Assembly (NCBI GenBank): GCA_023953905.1
Contig: JAMLJA010000001.1
Location: 310,001 to 374,000, forward strand
Source: Rhizobiaceae bacterium
GTDB taxonomy: Bacteria > Pseudomonadota > Alphaproteobacteria > Rhizobiales > Rhizobiaceae
Direction of reading: 5' to 3'
DNA: 64,000 bases
Both the position numbers and the translations under genes were made by a program. A model generated the notes under the pieces. It was given only the letters and a program-made list of their open reading frames with translations, did not search any database and was not told the origin of the DNA. Position 1 is the stretch's first letter. Each line of letters opens with the position of its first letter. This document shows positions 55,989 through 64,000 of this stretch, in pieces.

Positions 55989-58115
55989 TCAGACTGATGC
56001 GTCTTCTCCATCAGCCGCATCAAAACTGATAACCGGTTCCATCGATCTCAATGCATCGTCATCGAGCCAGCACAAGCTCTTATGGCCATTTCCCAAATCT
56101 TTCAGGGGCGGCAATTGCGTCTCACACTTGTTGCCTGGGACCTGGCTTTTCCACCTGCATCGCGTCTGAAACGGACAACCAGATGGCGGATTCATCGCAG
56201 AGGGGATGTCGCCGTCCAATACGATGTGCTTTTTGACGACACTCGTGTCGGCGATCGGAATGGCCGATAGAAGCGCCTCCGTGTAGGGATGATAAGGCGG
56301 CGAAAAGATCTGGTCCGTCGTTCCCTGCTCGACGATGTGGCCGAGATACATGACGACCACACGGTCGGCGATATAGCGCACGACGGACAGGTCATGGCTG
56401 ATGAACAGCATCGTGGTCTTGTTTTCGCGCTGGATGTCCATCAGCAGTTCTGTCACGGCCGCCTGGACGGAAACGTCCAGGGCCGAAACAGGCTCGTCCG
56501 CCACCACCACTTTGGCCTGTCCGGCGAATGCGCGTGCGACTCCGATACGCTGCTTCTGGCCGCCCGAAAGCTGGCGTGGCCGCCTCTCGGCAAAAGCGCG
56601 CGGTAGTTTGACCAGATCGAGCAGTTCGTACATGCGCTGCTTGCGGGCCGCGACCGTCTTTCCCACGCCGAACTTCTCAAGCGTGCGGATGATCTGGGAA
56701 CCGACCGAATGGCTGGGATTGAGCGTGTCGAACGGATTCTGAAAAACCATCTGGATCGATGACACCGTATTGACGCCGCGGTCCTCGATGCCGGTTGACT
56801 GGATTTCGCCATTGCCCAGCGTCACCGTGCCGGACGTTGCCGTCTCAAGCCCGAGCAGCACCTTTGCGAGTGTTGACTTGCCACAACCCGATTCGCCGAC
56901 AATGGCAACGGTCTCGGATTCGCGCGCCTCGAAACTGATCGATTCATTGGCCTTGACGACGCGCGCTTCACCGCCGCCAAAGATCTCGTTGGCTGCAACT
57001 GTATAATACTTCTTCAGGTCATCGACCTTGAGGACGGTGGCCCCCGGCGTGACCGGCGCCTGCTTCTTGTCGGCACCTTCGGGCAATTGGGACCAATCTA
57101 TCTCATTGAAGCGCACACAGCGGGAGAAATGCCCGTCATGACCGTCCACAGGGATCATGGGAATCTCGGCCGCATTGCAAACGCCTTCAACGAAGTGGTG
57201 ACAGCGGGGACCGAAATTGCAGCCCTTCGGACGATCTTGCGGAAGCGGCAACTGGCCGGGAATGGCGATCAGCGGCCGGGAATTCTTGTCCGCGCCGGGC
57301 AGCGGTATCGATCGAAACAACCCCTGCGTATAGGGGTGGCGCATCCGGTCGAACACATCCTCGATCTTGCCCGTCTCCACCGCCTCGCCCGAGTACATGA
57401 CCGTTATGCGGTCGCAAGTCTCGAGGATCAGCCCGAGATTATGAGACACGAAGATCATCGATGTCCCGTACTCTTTGCCGAGACCCTTGACGAGTTCGAC
57501 AATGCCGGCCTCGACTGTGACATCCAGTGCTGTCGTTGGTTCGTCCAGCAAGAGCAGTGCCGGCTTTGACAGCAGCGCCATGGCGATGACGATGCGCTGC
57601 TGCTGCCCGCCCGACAATTGATGCGGATAGGAACGCATCATGCGCTCCGGATCCGGAAGGCGCACGGCGGCCACCATCTCGAGCGCCCGTTTATAAGCCA
57701 CCTCGCTCGACGCATTCTCGTGAAGGATCGGCACTTCCATAAGCTGGCGGCCAATTTTCATGGCAGGGTTCAGTGAAGCCATCGGCTCCTGATAGATCAT
57801 GGCGATCTCATTGCCGCGGATCGAGCGAAGCTCCTCCTCGGTCAACTCTCCCATGTCCTTTCCCTTGAACTTGATGCGGCCTCCCACGATTTTCCCGATG
57901 TTGGACAGGTCGCGCATGATGCCGAGTGAGACGGTTGACTTTCCACATCCCGATTCACCCACGATGCCCATGGCCTGCCCGGGCATGACGTTGCAGGAAA
58001 AATCCATGACCGCGGGGATCTCGCCCTTGCGGGTAAAGAATGAGATCGAGAGATTCTCGATCTCGATGATAGGCTGGGCTTCCTCGATATGCGTGGCTTT
58101 GACAGCTTCGTTCAT
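55989..58115 (-). CDS. Fused dipeptide-type ABC transporter ATPase (DppD-DppF)
   Basis: This 708-residue protein has two complete ABC ATPase modules. The first (about 15-330) has Walker A GIVGESGCGKST and signature LSGGQQQR. The second (about 360-690) has Walker A AIVGESGCGKST and signature LSGGQKQR. Each ends with an oligopeptide-transporter C-terminal domain holding cysteines (CNFGPRC and CPFQTRC). It is the last gene of the importer operon, 12 bases after DppC. Fusion removes the need for assembly of two subunits. Confidence 0.94.
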   Translation of the reverse strand: MNEAVKATHIEEAQPIIEIENLSISFFTRKGEIPAVMDFSCNVMPGQAMGIVGESGCGKSTVSLGIMRDLSNIGKIVGGRIKFKGKDMGELTEEELRSIRGNEIAMIYQEPMASLNPAMKIGRQLMEVPILHENASSEVAYKRALEMVAAVRLPDPERMMRSYPHQLSGGQQQRIVIAMALLSKPALLLLDEPTTALDVTVEAGIVELVKGLGKEYGTSMIFVSHNLGLILETCDRITVMYSGEAVETGKIEDVFDRMRHPYTQGLFRSIPLPGADKNSRPLIAIPGQLPLPQDRPKGCNFGPRCHHFVEGVCNAAEIPMIPVDGHDGHFSRCVRFNEIDWSQLPEGADKKQAPVTPGATVLKVDDLKKYYTVAANEIFGGGEARVVKANESISFEARESETVAIVGESGCGKSTLAKVLLGLETATSGTVTLGNGEIQSTGIEDRGVNTVSSIQMVFQNPFDTLNPSHSVGSQIIRTLEKFGVGKTVAARKQRMYELLDLVKLPRAFAERRPRQLSGGQKQRIGVARAFAGQAKVVVADEPVSALDVSVQAAVTELLMDIQRENKTTMLFISHDLSVVRYIADRVVVMYLGHIVEQGTTDQIFSPPYHPYTEALLSAIPIADTSVVKKHIVLDGDIPSAMNPPSGCPFQTRCRWKSQVPGNKCETQLPPLKDLGNGHKSLCWLDDDALRSMEPVISFDAADGEDASV

Positions 58116-58127
58116 GTCTGGCTCCCG

Positions 58128-59285
58128 TCAGTCTTTCATCGACTGCTCGCGCAGCGCGTCGGCAAGCAGGTTGAGGCCAAGCACGAAGCTCATGAGAGCA
58201 ATCGTCGGCGGCAGTGCCGGGTGGATGAAGGAACGCAAGAGACGACTTGCATCCTTGATGGCGGTTCCCCAGTCAGGACTCTCCGGCGCAAGTCCAAGCC
58301 CGAAATAGCCAAGGGTCCCAAGCAGGATAGTCGTGTAGCCGATGCGCAGACATGCATCGACAATCAGCGGTCCGCGTGCATTGGGAAGTATCTCCCAAAG
58401 CATGATGTACCAAGGGCTTTCACCACGTGTCTGCGCGGCGGCAACATAGTCGCGCGTCTTGATGTCCATCACCAGTCCGCGAACTATGCGGAACACACCC
58501 GGGCTCGAAGCGAAGACGACCGCCACGAAGATGTTGAGCTGGTTGGGATTGATCGACACGATGCCAAGTGGATCGGCGTCGAAGACGAGCCCCATATAAA
58601 TCCATCCCCCAAAGATGAATGTGAACGCAAGCAGCGGATAGAGCCGGTCGGGACGGTTCTTGAAACGGGTGTAGAAGAGCGTCGCGAAGAAAATGATCGG
58701 AAACAGGAAGAAAAGACCAGCCAGTCCGTATGGAATAGGCGTGTCCATGATGCCCGGGGTCACCAGAAGATAGAAAAGGAGGATGACCGGAAAGGCGAGA
58801 ACCAGATTTGCGAGGAATGACAGGACGGTGTCGATCCGCCCACCATAATAGCCGGCGGGCAGTCCGAGCGTCGTTCCAACCATGATGGCGAAGGCGGTCG
58901 CTGCTGGCGCGATGATCAGGACGATACGGCTGCCAAAGACCATTCGCGAGAACACGTCGCGCGAGAGCTTGTCGCCGCCAAACAGGTAGATCTGCCCGGA
59001 TTCCGGCTCGATCGCACCAGGCAGTGCATCTTTCATGATCACGATCTGGCCGAGCGGATCGAACGGCGCGATCGTAGCCGAGAAAATGGCGGTGAAAAGC
59101 CAGAAGAGACAGATGACGACACCGGCAATTCCCACGCCGCTGTCGAAGAGCTGCCCGTAGAGGCCCAGCCGCTTCTTATAGAAGATGCTGACGCCAAGCA
59201 CGATCGCAAGCGCCAGCCAGACAGGCCAGAAGCGGAGGATGACACCCAATATTATTTGGAACGCGCCCACATATTCGTGCTGCAT
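58128..59285 (-). CDS. Dipeptide-type ABC transporter permease (DppC-like)
   Basis: This 385-residue permease has an N-terminal OppC_N-like segment and about six to eight membrane segments. The EAA loop near 300 (AAAQTRGESPWYIMLWEILPN) couples to the ATPase. It is longer than typical DppC (near 300), with an additional hydrophobic stretch around 200-250. It follows DppB after 12 bases. Confidence 0.92.
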   Translation of the reverse strand: MQHEYVGAFQIILGVILRFWPVWLALAIVLGVSIFYKKRLGLYGQLFDSGVGIAGVVICLFWLFTAIFSATIAPFDPLGQIVIMKDALPGAIEPESGQIYLFGGDKLSRDVFSRMVFGSRIVLIIAPAATAFAIMVGTTLGLPAGYYGGRIDTVLSFLANLVLAFPVILLFYLLVTPGIMDTPIPYGLAGLFFLFPIIFFATLFYTRFKNRPDRLYPLLAFTFIFGGWIYMGLVFDADPLGIVSINPNQLNIFVAVVFASSPGVFRIVRGLVMDIKTRDYVAAAQTRGESPWYIMLWEILPNARGPLIVDACLRIGYTTILLGTLGYFGLGLAPESPDWGTAIKDASRLLRSFIHPALPPTIALMSFVLGLNLLADALREQSMKD

Positions 59286-59297
59286 CTGCGGCTTCTC

Positions 59298-60335
59298 CTA
59301 CTGCACGCGAATGCGCGGGTTGAGATAGGCGTAGCCGACATCTGAGATCAGCTGCGTGAAGAGCACAACGAATACGGACACCAGCGAGCAACCGAGCAAC
59401 AGATCGATATCATTGTTGCCCGCGGCTTCCACGAGCGTAAAGCCGAACCCCTGGTAGCGGAACATGGTCTCCACGATCACGACGCCCGTCAGCAGCCAGG
59501 GAAATTGCAGCATGATGACGGTAAACGGCGCGATCAGGGCATTGCGAAGAGCATGCTTGACCACCACTTGCCCGAAAGAAAGGCCCTTGAGGCGGGCGGT
59601 GCGGATATATTGCTGGGTCATGACCTCGACCATCGAGGCACGCGTCATGCGAGCGATGTAGCCGATGCCGTAGATGGCCATCGTCATCACCGGAAGCGTG
59701 AAGTTGGAAAAGCTGATGCCGCTCGACGTCGCGCTTGCAGCGGACCCGTTGAGCCAACCCAGCCAGGATGCGAAGATCACGGTGAATATGACGCCTGAGA
59801 CATATTCGGGCGTTGCGGTTGTCGCAATCGAGGCGACCGACAAGGTTCGGTCAGTGCGCGTGCCCTCCCGCATTCCCGCCAGGATGCCGATCAGCAGTGA
59901 AATCGGCACCATTGTTATCATCACCCAGAACATCAGTGTTCCGGTTGCGGCAAGCGCGGGCCAGAGTTTGTAGGATACGGTCCGCTTGAATTTGGTCGAG
60001 CAGCCGAAGTCGCCCTGCAAAATCCCGCCATAGTAGGGTTGGGCAGGCTCGTCGCAATAACTGAAGCGCGGTACCGTCTCGCCAGTTGCGGGATCAGTAT
60101 AAGGCTGCTTCTGGACGACGCCGAGCCAGCGGCCGTATCGCAGGAAGAAATTGTCTCGGTAGCCGTTCTTCTCCAGCCAGCTCTCGATCTGTTCCGGAGG
60201 TGAGCGCATATCCAGCTGGCTAATTGCCAGCTTCTTCAGATTTGGCTCAAGGTTGACCATGAAGAAGACGACAAGCGTAAGACACAACATGGTCAAAGCC
60301 ATGGTGCCCAGCCGCCTCAGCACGAACATAAGCAT
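59298..60335 (-). CDS. Dipeptide-type ABC transporter permease (DppB-like)
   Basis: This 345-residue permease starts MLMFVLRRLGTMALTMLCLT, the typical DppB N-terminus. A large periplasmic loop (about 40-130) and six membrane segments are seen. The EAA loop is YIRTARLKGLSFGQVVVKHALRN. It lies after the receptor gene with a 96-base gap that contains a strong hairpin. Confidence 0.93.
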   Translation of the reverse strand: MLMFVLRRLGTMALTMLCLTLVVFFMVNLEPNLKKLAISQLDMRSPPEQIESWLEKNGYRDNFFLRYGRWLGVVQKQPYTDPATGETVPRFSYCDEPAQPYYGGILQGDFGCSTKFKRTVSYKLWPALAATGTLMFWVMITMVPISLLIGILAGMREGTRTDRTLSVASIATTATPEYVSGVIFTVIFASWLGWLNGSAASATSSGISFSNFTLPVMTMAIYGIGYIARMTRASMVEVMTQQYIRTARLKGLSFGQVVVKHALRNALIAPFTVIMLQFPWLLTGVVIVETMFRYQGFGFTLVEAAGNNDIDLLLGCSLVSVFVVLFTQLISDVGYAYLNPRIRVQ

Positions 60336-60390
60336 TGATTCCCCCCTGCCTGCCCGGTTGGGGTCACATCAGATCACCCGTGTGCGAAAC

Positions 60391-60415
60391 GGAGAAGCGC
60401 CCCTCGCGCTTCTCC
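60391..60415. repeat. Intercistronic hairpin between receptor and permease genes
   Basis: A perfect 10-bp stem GGAGAAGCGC/GCGCTTCTCC with a 5-base loop lies between the stop of the receptor gene and the start of DppB. It has no T-run. Such hairpins in ABC operons often protect the receptor mRNA so it is made in excess. Confidence 0.65.
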
Positions 60416-60431
60416 GCCGTATTCCCTGTTA

Positions 60432-62087
60432 TCAGGCGGACTCGTCGAGCCACACCTTGCCGTAGTCGTGCTCGAAGGTCGGATGCATTCCGTGGTTTTT
60501 CACCGCGGGCATCGAACTGTTGTAGAGCTTGCGCCAGTAAGGCTGGATGATGATGCCCGAATCCTGAAGGATCTTCTCGATCTCACCCATCGGGCCTTTG
60601 CGCTTTTCCGCATCAGCGATCGACAGTGCCTCGCCGATCTTGGCGTCGAGATCCGGATTGGAATAGGCAGATTCATTCCAAGCTTCACCGGTACGGTACC
60701 CGATCGCCACGACCTGGATGCCCAGTGGGCGCATGTTCCAGTTGGTCATGGAATACGGATACTTCGTCCAGTCGTTCCAGAAGGTTGAACCGGGAAGAAC
60801 TGTCCGCTTCACCTTGATGCCGGCTTCGCGGATCTGAGCCGCGATGGCATCGCCGGTGTTCTTGTGCCAGTCCTCATCGACGGTAATGAGTTCATGCTCG
60901 TAGTCGGCCTGGCCGGCTTCGGCCATGAGTGCCTTCGCCTTCTCGATGTCCCGCTCAACTTTGGGAAGCTCGACATATTCGGGATGGATCGGGCAGACAT
61001 GGTGATTTTCTGCCGGCTGGCCCGCATTGCCGTAGCCAAGAGCCAGAACGACCGAATTGTCGACCGCCAGCTGAAGCGCATTGCGCACCTTCTGATCGTC
61101 GTAAGGCTTGTTGTCGACGTTCGTGCGGGCAACGATAGTGGAAGCCGTGACGACTTCCGAAGTGATCGCGCCGACACCTTCCAGAATGCTCACATAGTCG
61201 GCTGAGGTCTCGTGGTTGGTATGAACCTCTCCTGCCTCGAATGCAGACACCATCGCAGATGGATCCGTGCCGTAGTCGATGAACTCGACGCCATCGAGAT
61301 AGGCCTCGCCACCCCACCATTTGCCGTCTTCCCGGCGCTTGTAGACGACTTTCTGTCCAACATCGTAGGAGACAAGCTCGAACGGTCCGGTGCCGATCGG
61401 ATTCTTGACGAAGTCCCTGCCGGTCTCATCGAATGAGCGGTGCACGATCAGTGCTGGATAGTCGGTCAGGTTCGGGATCAGCGCGATGTCAGGCGTGGTG
61501 AGCTTGAGCTTCACCGTCATGTCGTCAACCGTCTCGATTGAGCCTTCGCGGAGCTTGCCCGTCGCCTCATCGACCATCGACCCAAGCCGGCCCGGCATGG
61601 AATTGCCCTCGGCGCTCTTGTCGGCCCAGCGCGTGAAGTTGAAGACCACGTCTTCGGCGGTAAACGCATCGCCATTGTTCCAGGTGACACCGGGACGAAT
61701 CTTGAGAGTGTACTCGGTGGCGTCGTCGTTTACTTCCCAGCTTTCAAGCAGATACGGCTCGAAAGTGTAGTCCTCCGTGTACTTGACGAGCGGCTCGAGC
61801 GTCTGGCGCTCGGCGTTCGCAATTTCCGACCAGTCCGCAGTGCGCGGATCTTTCGGGTCCTTGATCCACATCGCAACCTTCAGCACTCCGCCCTTCTTGG
61901 GCTCCTGAGCTGCTGCAGGCGTCGGGGCTACCATGCCAATGAGGCCATAGGCCATTGCAGTGGAAGCACCAAAGACACTGGCCATGGCGAGGAATTCGCG
62001 ACGGTCGTACCGACCCGCCTTAACACCCTCTGCCATCGTCAGAATATGATCTGGGACGCAATCTCCGTTACTTTTGAAGAAACCCAT
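60432..62087 (-). CDS. Dipeptide-type ABC substrate-binding protein with Tat signal
   Basis: This 551-residue periplasmic receptor belongs to the SBP_bac_5 family. The N-terminus contains the twin-arginine motif [10 protein letters not shown] at about 33-42, followed by a hydrophobic stretch and APTPAAAQ, so it is probably exported folded by Tat. The mature part has [18 protein letters not shown] and [14 protein letters not shown], standard for peptide receptors. The start MGFFKSNGD (62087) follows AGGGAG. Longer in-frame starts have no ribosome site. It is the first gene of the importer operon. Confidence 0.93.
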   Translation of the reverse strand: MGFFKSNGDCVPDHILTMAEGVKAGRYDRREFLAMASVFGASTAMAYGLIGMVAPTPAAAQEPKKGGVLKVAMWIKDPKDPRTADWSEIANAERQTLEPLVKYTEDYTFEPYLLESWEVNDDATEYTLKIRPGVTWNNGDAFTAEDVVFNFTRWADKSAEGNSMPGRLGSMVDEATGKLREGSIETVDDMTVKLKLTTPDIALIPNLTDYPALIVHRSFDETGRDFVKNPIGTGPFELVSYDVGQKVVYKRREDGKWWGGEAYLDGVEFIDYGTDPSAMVSAFEAGEVHTNHETSADYVSILEGVGAITSEVVTASTIVARTNVDNKPYDDQKVRNALQLAVDNSVVLALGYGNAGQPAENHHVCPIHPEYVELPKVERDIEKAKALMAEAGQADYEHELITVDEDWHKNTGDAIAAQIREAGIKVKRTVLPGSTFWNDWTKYPYSMTNWNMRPLGIQVVAIGYRTGEAWNESAYSNPDLDAKIGEALSIADAEKRKGPMGEIEKILQDSGIIIQPYWRKLYNSSMPAVKNHGMHPTFEHDYGKVWLDESA

Positions 62088-62559
62088 TGCCAACTCCCTG
62101 TTCGAATTCGATCTAGCATTCAGCATCGCGCCGGTCATGTCAAAGGCGACCAGCGCGACGTTCCGCGGGAATGTGCAATTTTGACCAAATGACAGTTGGC
62201 GCATTTGCGACAGGAATGTCGCAGAATCTACAACCATTGGACAAATTGCAGATACGCGCTTCGAAATTACGTGATCAAATCCGTCAATTGGCAATAAGCC
62301 AGAATCGGCGTGGGCTATGGCCACTTAAACGGTTCGCGCGACGCGTTGGATGCCGAACGCGACAAAATCCGACACAACAATCATGATCTGAAAGAATATT
62401 TGATCTCGGATGATGGAACTTTCGCAAAGGGGCCACAATCGCCAGATCATCATTGCTTCTGGCAGACGCCGGAACCGTCTGCTTGTCTGTTGACGCCGCG
62501 CCAGTCGAGCGCGATCAATGACACGATTGGACTAGGCGGCACATCGGGAGGGCAGCAAG
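62088..62559. other. 472-base divergent intergenic region
   Basis: This gap between the ABC receptor and the alpha-2-macroglobulin gene holds no supported gene, tRNA or clear terminator. The receptor promoter lies on the minus strand. A sequence TTGACCAAAT at 62181 recalls half a RutR site, but the other half does not match. Confidence 0.5.
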
Positions 62560-64000
62560 ATGCGTGCGGCACACGGGCTATTGGCGTTCCTGTTTCTGAT
62601 CATCGGTTCGACCTTCGCGGTTGACGCGAATGCTCAGGCACGATCGATCGTGACGACGGACAACAGCGACTATTTCGGGTTTGATCTCAGGACGGAGCCG
62701 AACATCTCGCTGGATCAGTGCAAATCCACCTGCCTGGCGGACGAAACGTGTCGCGCCTTCACCTACAATACCAAAGCCAAGTGGTGTTTTCTCAAGTCGG
62801 ATTTCAACACGCTGAACGCCTTCAGCGGAGCCGTCGCCGGCAAGGTCGTCAATCTACAGGGTGACGCGGACATAGGTGCGCCTGCGGCACTTGCCTTCGA
62901 TTCGGAATGGATGGCGACAGAGGCACAGAATCTCCGCCGTCTCATCGTCAATCCAGTCGAACCGGTTACCGAAGGCTTGAACGCCCTGATCGAAGCAGGC
63001 GACTCTGCTCTTCTGACCGGCGATCCGCGCACCGCGATGATGAAGTACCGAGCCGCCCTCTCGGTCGCGCCTGATGACGCTCAATTGTGGCTGAGCCTCG
63101 CCGACGCGGTGCTCGCGGTTCAGGCGATCAACAGCCAGGAAAACTACTCGTTGCGCTCCGACGCAACATCCGCTGCCTACAATGGGTATCTCTTGACCCG
63201 CACCGCCGCATTGCGCGCCGACGCGCTCGCCAAGATCGCGATCGGGCTCGATCGCCGGGATATGTTCCGGCCAGCCCTGCAGGCTTACGAAGCCAGTCTT
63301 CTCCTCGTCAACGCGCCCGCCATTCGGGCCGAGTATGAAGAGCTGAAGGCCAGAAAGGGCTTTCGCGTTGTCAATCACAGCATCGATGCAGACACCGCTT
63401 CGCCGCGCGTCTGCGCTCAGTTCTCCGAGTCCCTCGTCAAGACAGGCGTCGACTACTCGACCTTCGTCACGGTCGACAACCATGCGCCAAAAGCGGTCGA
63501 GGCCAAGGATCAGCAGATCTGTGTCGGCGGCCTCGAGCACGGCAAGCAGTACAGCATAGCTTTTCGTCCGGGGCTGCCTGCCGCCATTGGCGAAGTGATC
63601 GGAACGCCGGTTGTCCTCTCGGTTTACATTCAGGACCGCGCGCCATCGGTCCGCTTTTCGGGCGACGGCTTTGTCCTTCCATCGAGCGCGCGCCGGGGCA
63701 TTCCACTCGTCACCATCAACATGTCGACGGCGGCTCTGAGCCTTTATCGCATCAACGACCGCTCTCTGGCCCAACTTGTCTCCGGCTACCAGTTCCTGCG
63801 CCAACTCGATGGCTACGACCTGTCGAACATTTCCGACCAGATGGGAGAGCCTGTCTGGGAAGGCAAGATCGACGTCGCCAGCGAACTGAACAAGGAAGTG
63901 ACGACGAGCTTTCCCGTCGACGAGGCCCTGCCACAGCGAAAGCCGGGCGTTTATGTTCTGACGGCCGCACCCGAAAACGACAACAGCAACACATGGGACT
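62560..64000 (+). CDS. Alpha-2-macroglobulin family protein with N-terminal PAN/Apple domain (3' end outside window)
   Basis: At least 480 residues of a large periplasmic protein are visible; it runs off the right edge. A signal peptide is at 1-27 (MRAAHGLLAFLFLIIG, ending ANAQA). A PAN/Apple-like domain at about 35-105 holds four cysteines (54, 58, 64 and 76; CKSTC, TCRAFTYN and WCFLK). A helical repeat-like stretch (about 140-260) leads into the first macroglobulin-like beta domains (from about 330). Related YfaS/YfhM proteins trap proteases and often sit next to PBP1C. GGGAGGG lies 7 bases upstream of the ATG. Whether the thioester motif is present lies outside the window. Confidence 0.9.
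   Translation, partial: MRAAHGLLAFLFLIIGSTFAVDANAQARSIVTTDNSDYFGFDLRTEPNISLDQCKSTCLADETCRAFTYNTKAKWCFLKSDFNTLNAFSGAVAGKVVNLQGDADIGAPAALAFDSEWMATEAQNLRRLIVNPVEPVTEGLNALIEAGDSALLTGDPRTAMMKYRAALSVAPDDAQLWLSLADAVLAVQAINSQENYSLRSDATSAAYNGYLLTRTAALRADALAKIAIGLDRRDMFRPALQAYEASLLLVNAPAIRAEYEELKARKGFRVVNHSIDADTASPRVCAQFSESLVKTGVDYSTFVTVDNHAPKAVEAKDQQICVGGLEHGKQYSIAFRPGLPAAIGEVIGTPVVLSVYIQDRAPSVRFSGDGFVLPSSARRGIPLVTINMSTAALSLYRINDRSLAQLVSGYQFLRQLDGYDLSNISDQMGEPVWEGKIDVASELNKEVTTSFPVDEALPQRKPGVYVLTAAPENDNSNTWD

Noticed and set aside
62181..62196. Second RutR-like site before the peptide-importer operon
   Set aside because: Only the left half (TTGACCA) matches; the right half does not.
62088..62324. N-terminal extension of the peptide receptor by 79 residues
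   Set aside because: It has no ribosome site and would bury the Tat signal in the middle of the protein.

Overview
The window looks like chromosomal DNA from an alphaproteobacterium of the order Hyphomicrobiales (Rhizobiales), most like the Phyllobacteriaceae (Mesorhizobium/Nitratireductor type). The reasons are the gene order of the division and cell-wall (dcw) cluster, a type A RNase P RNA, a PAN-domain alpha-2-macroglobulin, an HWE-family histidine kinase, a RutR-type pyrimidine cluster and a high G+C content. This placement is inference. No insertion sequence, prophage, CRISPR array or tRNA was found.

Layout. (1) 1-13360, minus strand: a compact dcw operon read right to left, mraZ-rsmH-ftsL-ftsI-murE-murF-mraY-murD-ftsW-murG-murC-murB (murB is cut by the window edge). 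Many junctions are 4-base ATGA overlaps. Four GGG-containing boxes with a 10-bp period lie upstream of mraZ and look like MraZ autoregulatory sites. (2) 13.7-18.2 kb: a PLP-dependent Cys/Met-metabolism enzyme, the RNase P RNA gene, a lytic transglycosylase, an amidase/DjlA-like pair and a small lipoprotein. (3) 18.3-28.6 kb: a MarR-type regulator divergent from a fused 5-oxoprolinase/hydantoinase, a serine beta-lactamase-fold protein, a GH25 lysozyme lipoprotein, an MltB-type transglycosylase, an ornithine-type decarboxylase and an EamA transporter. (4) 28.7-37.4 kb: a 28-residue membrane peptide gene with a strong ribosome site, metF co-transcribed with an ArsR-methyltransferase fusion, TrmO, a DUF2293 protein, a MOSC protein, a KAS III enzyme, EttA and MntH. 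(5) 37.5-41.4 kb: an alpha/beta hydrolase, a CaiB-type CoA-transferase and a thiamine-diphosphate enzyme broken by a one-base frameshift. (6) 41.4-50 kb: a NitT/TauT-type ABC importer, an unknown membrane protein, an amidohydrolase of the beta-ureidopropionase type and an omega-aminotransferase, with a divergent RutR-like regulator and a close match to the RutR operator. Together these look like the lower part of reductive pyrimidine catabolism. (7) 50-55.9 kb: a CPA2 antiporter with a CRP-like nucleotide-binding domain, a VapBC-like pair, a lipoprotein transglycosylase, an HWE kinase/response-regulator pair and a stress-type flavin-binding protein. (8) 56-62.1 kb: a complete dipeptide-type ABC importer with both ATPases fused. 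(9) 62.56 kb to the end: the N-terminal part of a PAN-domain alpha-2-macroglobulin.

Peptidoglycan is the recurring theme. The dcw operon makes the precursor and the septal synthase, and at least five separate wall-cleaving enzymes plus a beta-lactamase-fold protein lie in the same 64 kb. Most genes are ordinary. The points most worth a second look are the MraZ box array shared with a divergent PLP enzyme, the frameshifted TPP enzyme, the 28-residue peptide, the ArsR-methyltransferase/metF unit with its palindrome, the unknown membrane protein inside the pyrimidine cluster, and the VapC-like protein with altered active-site residues. Functional calls rest on family motifs read by eye; no database search was possible.
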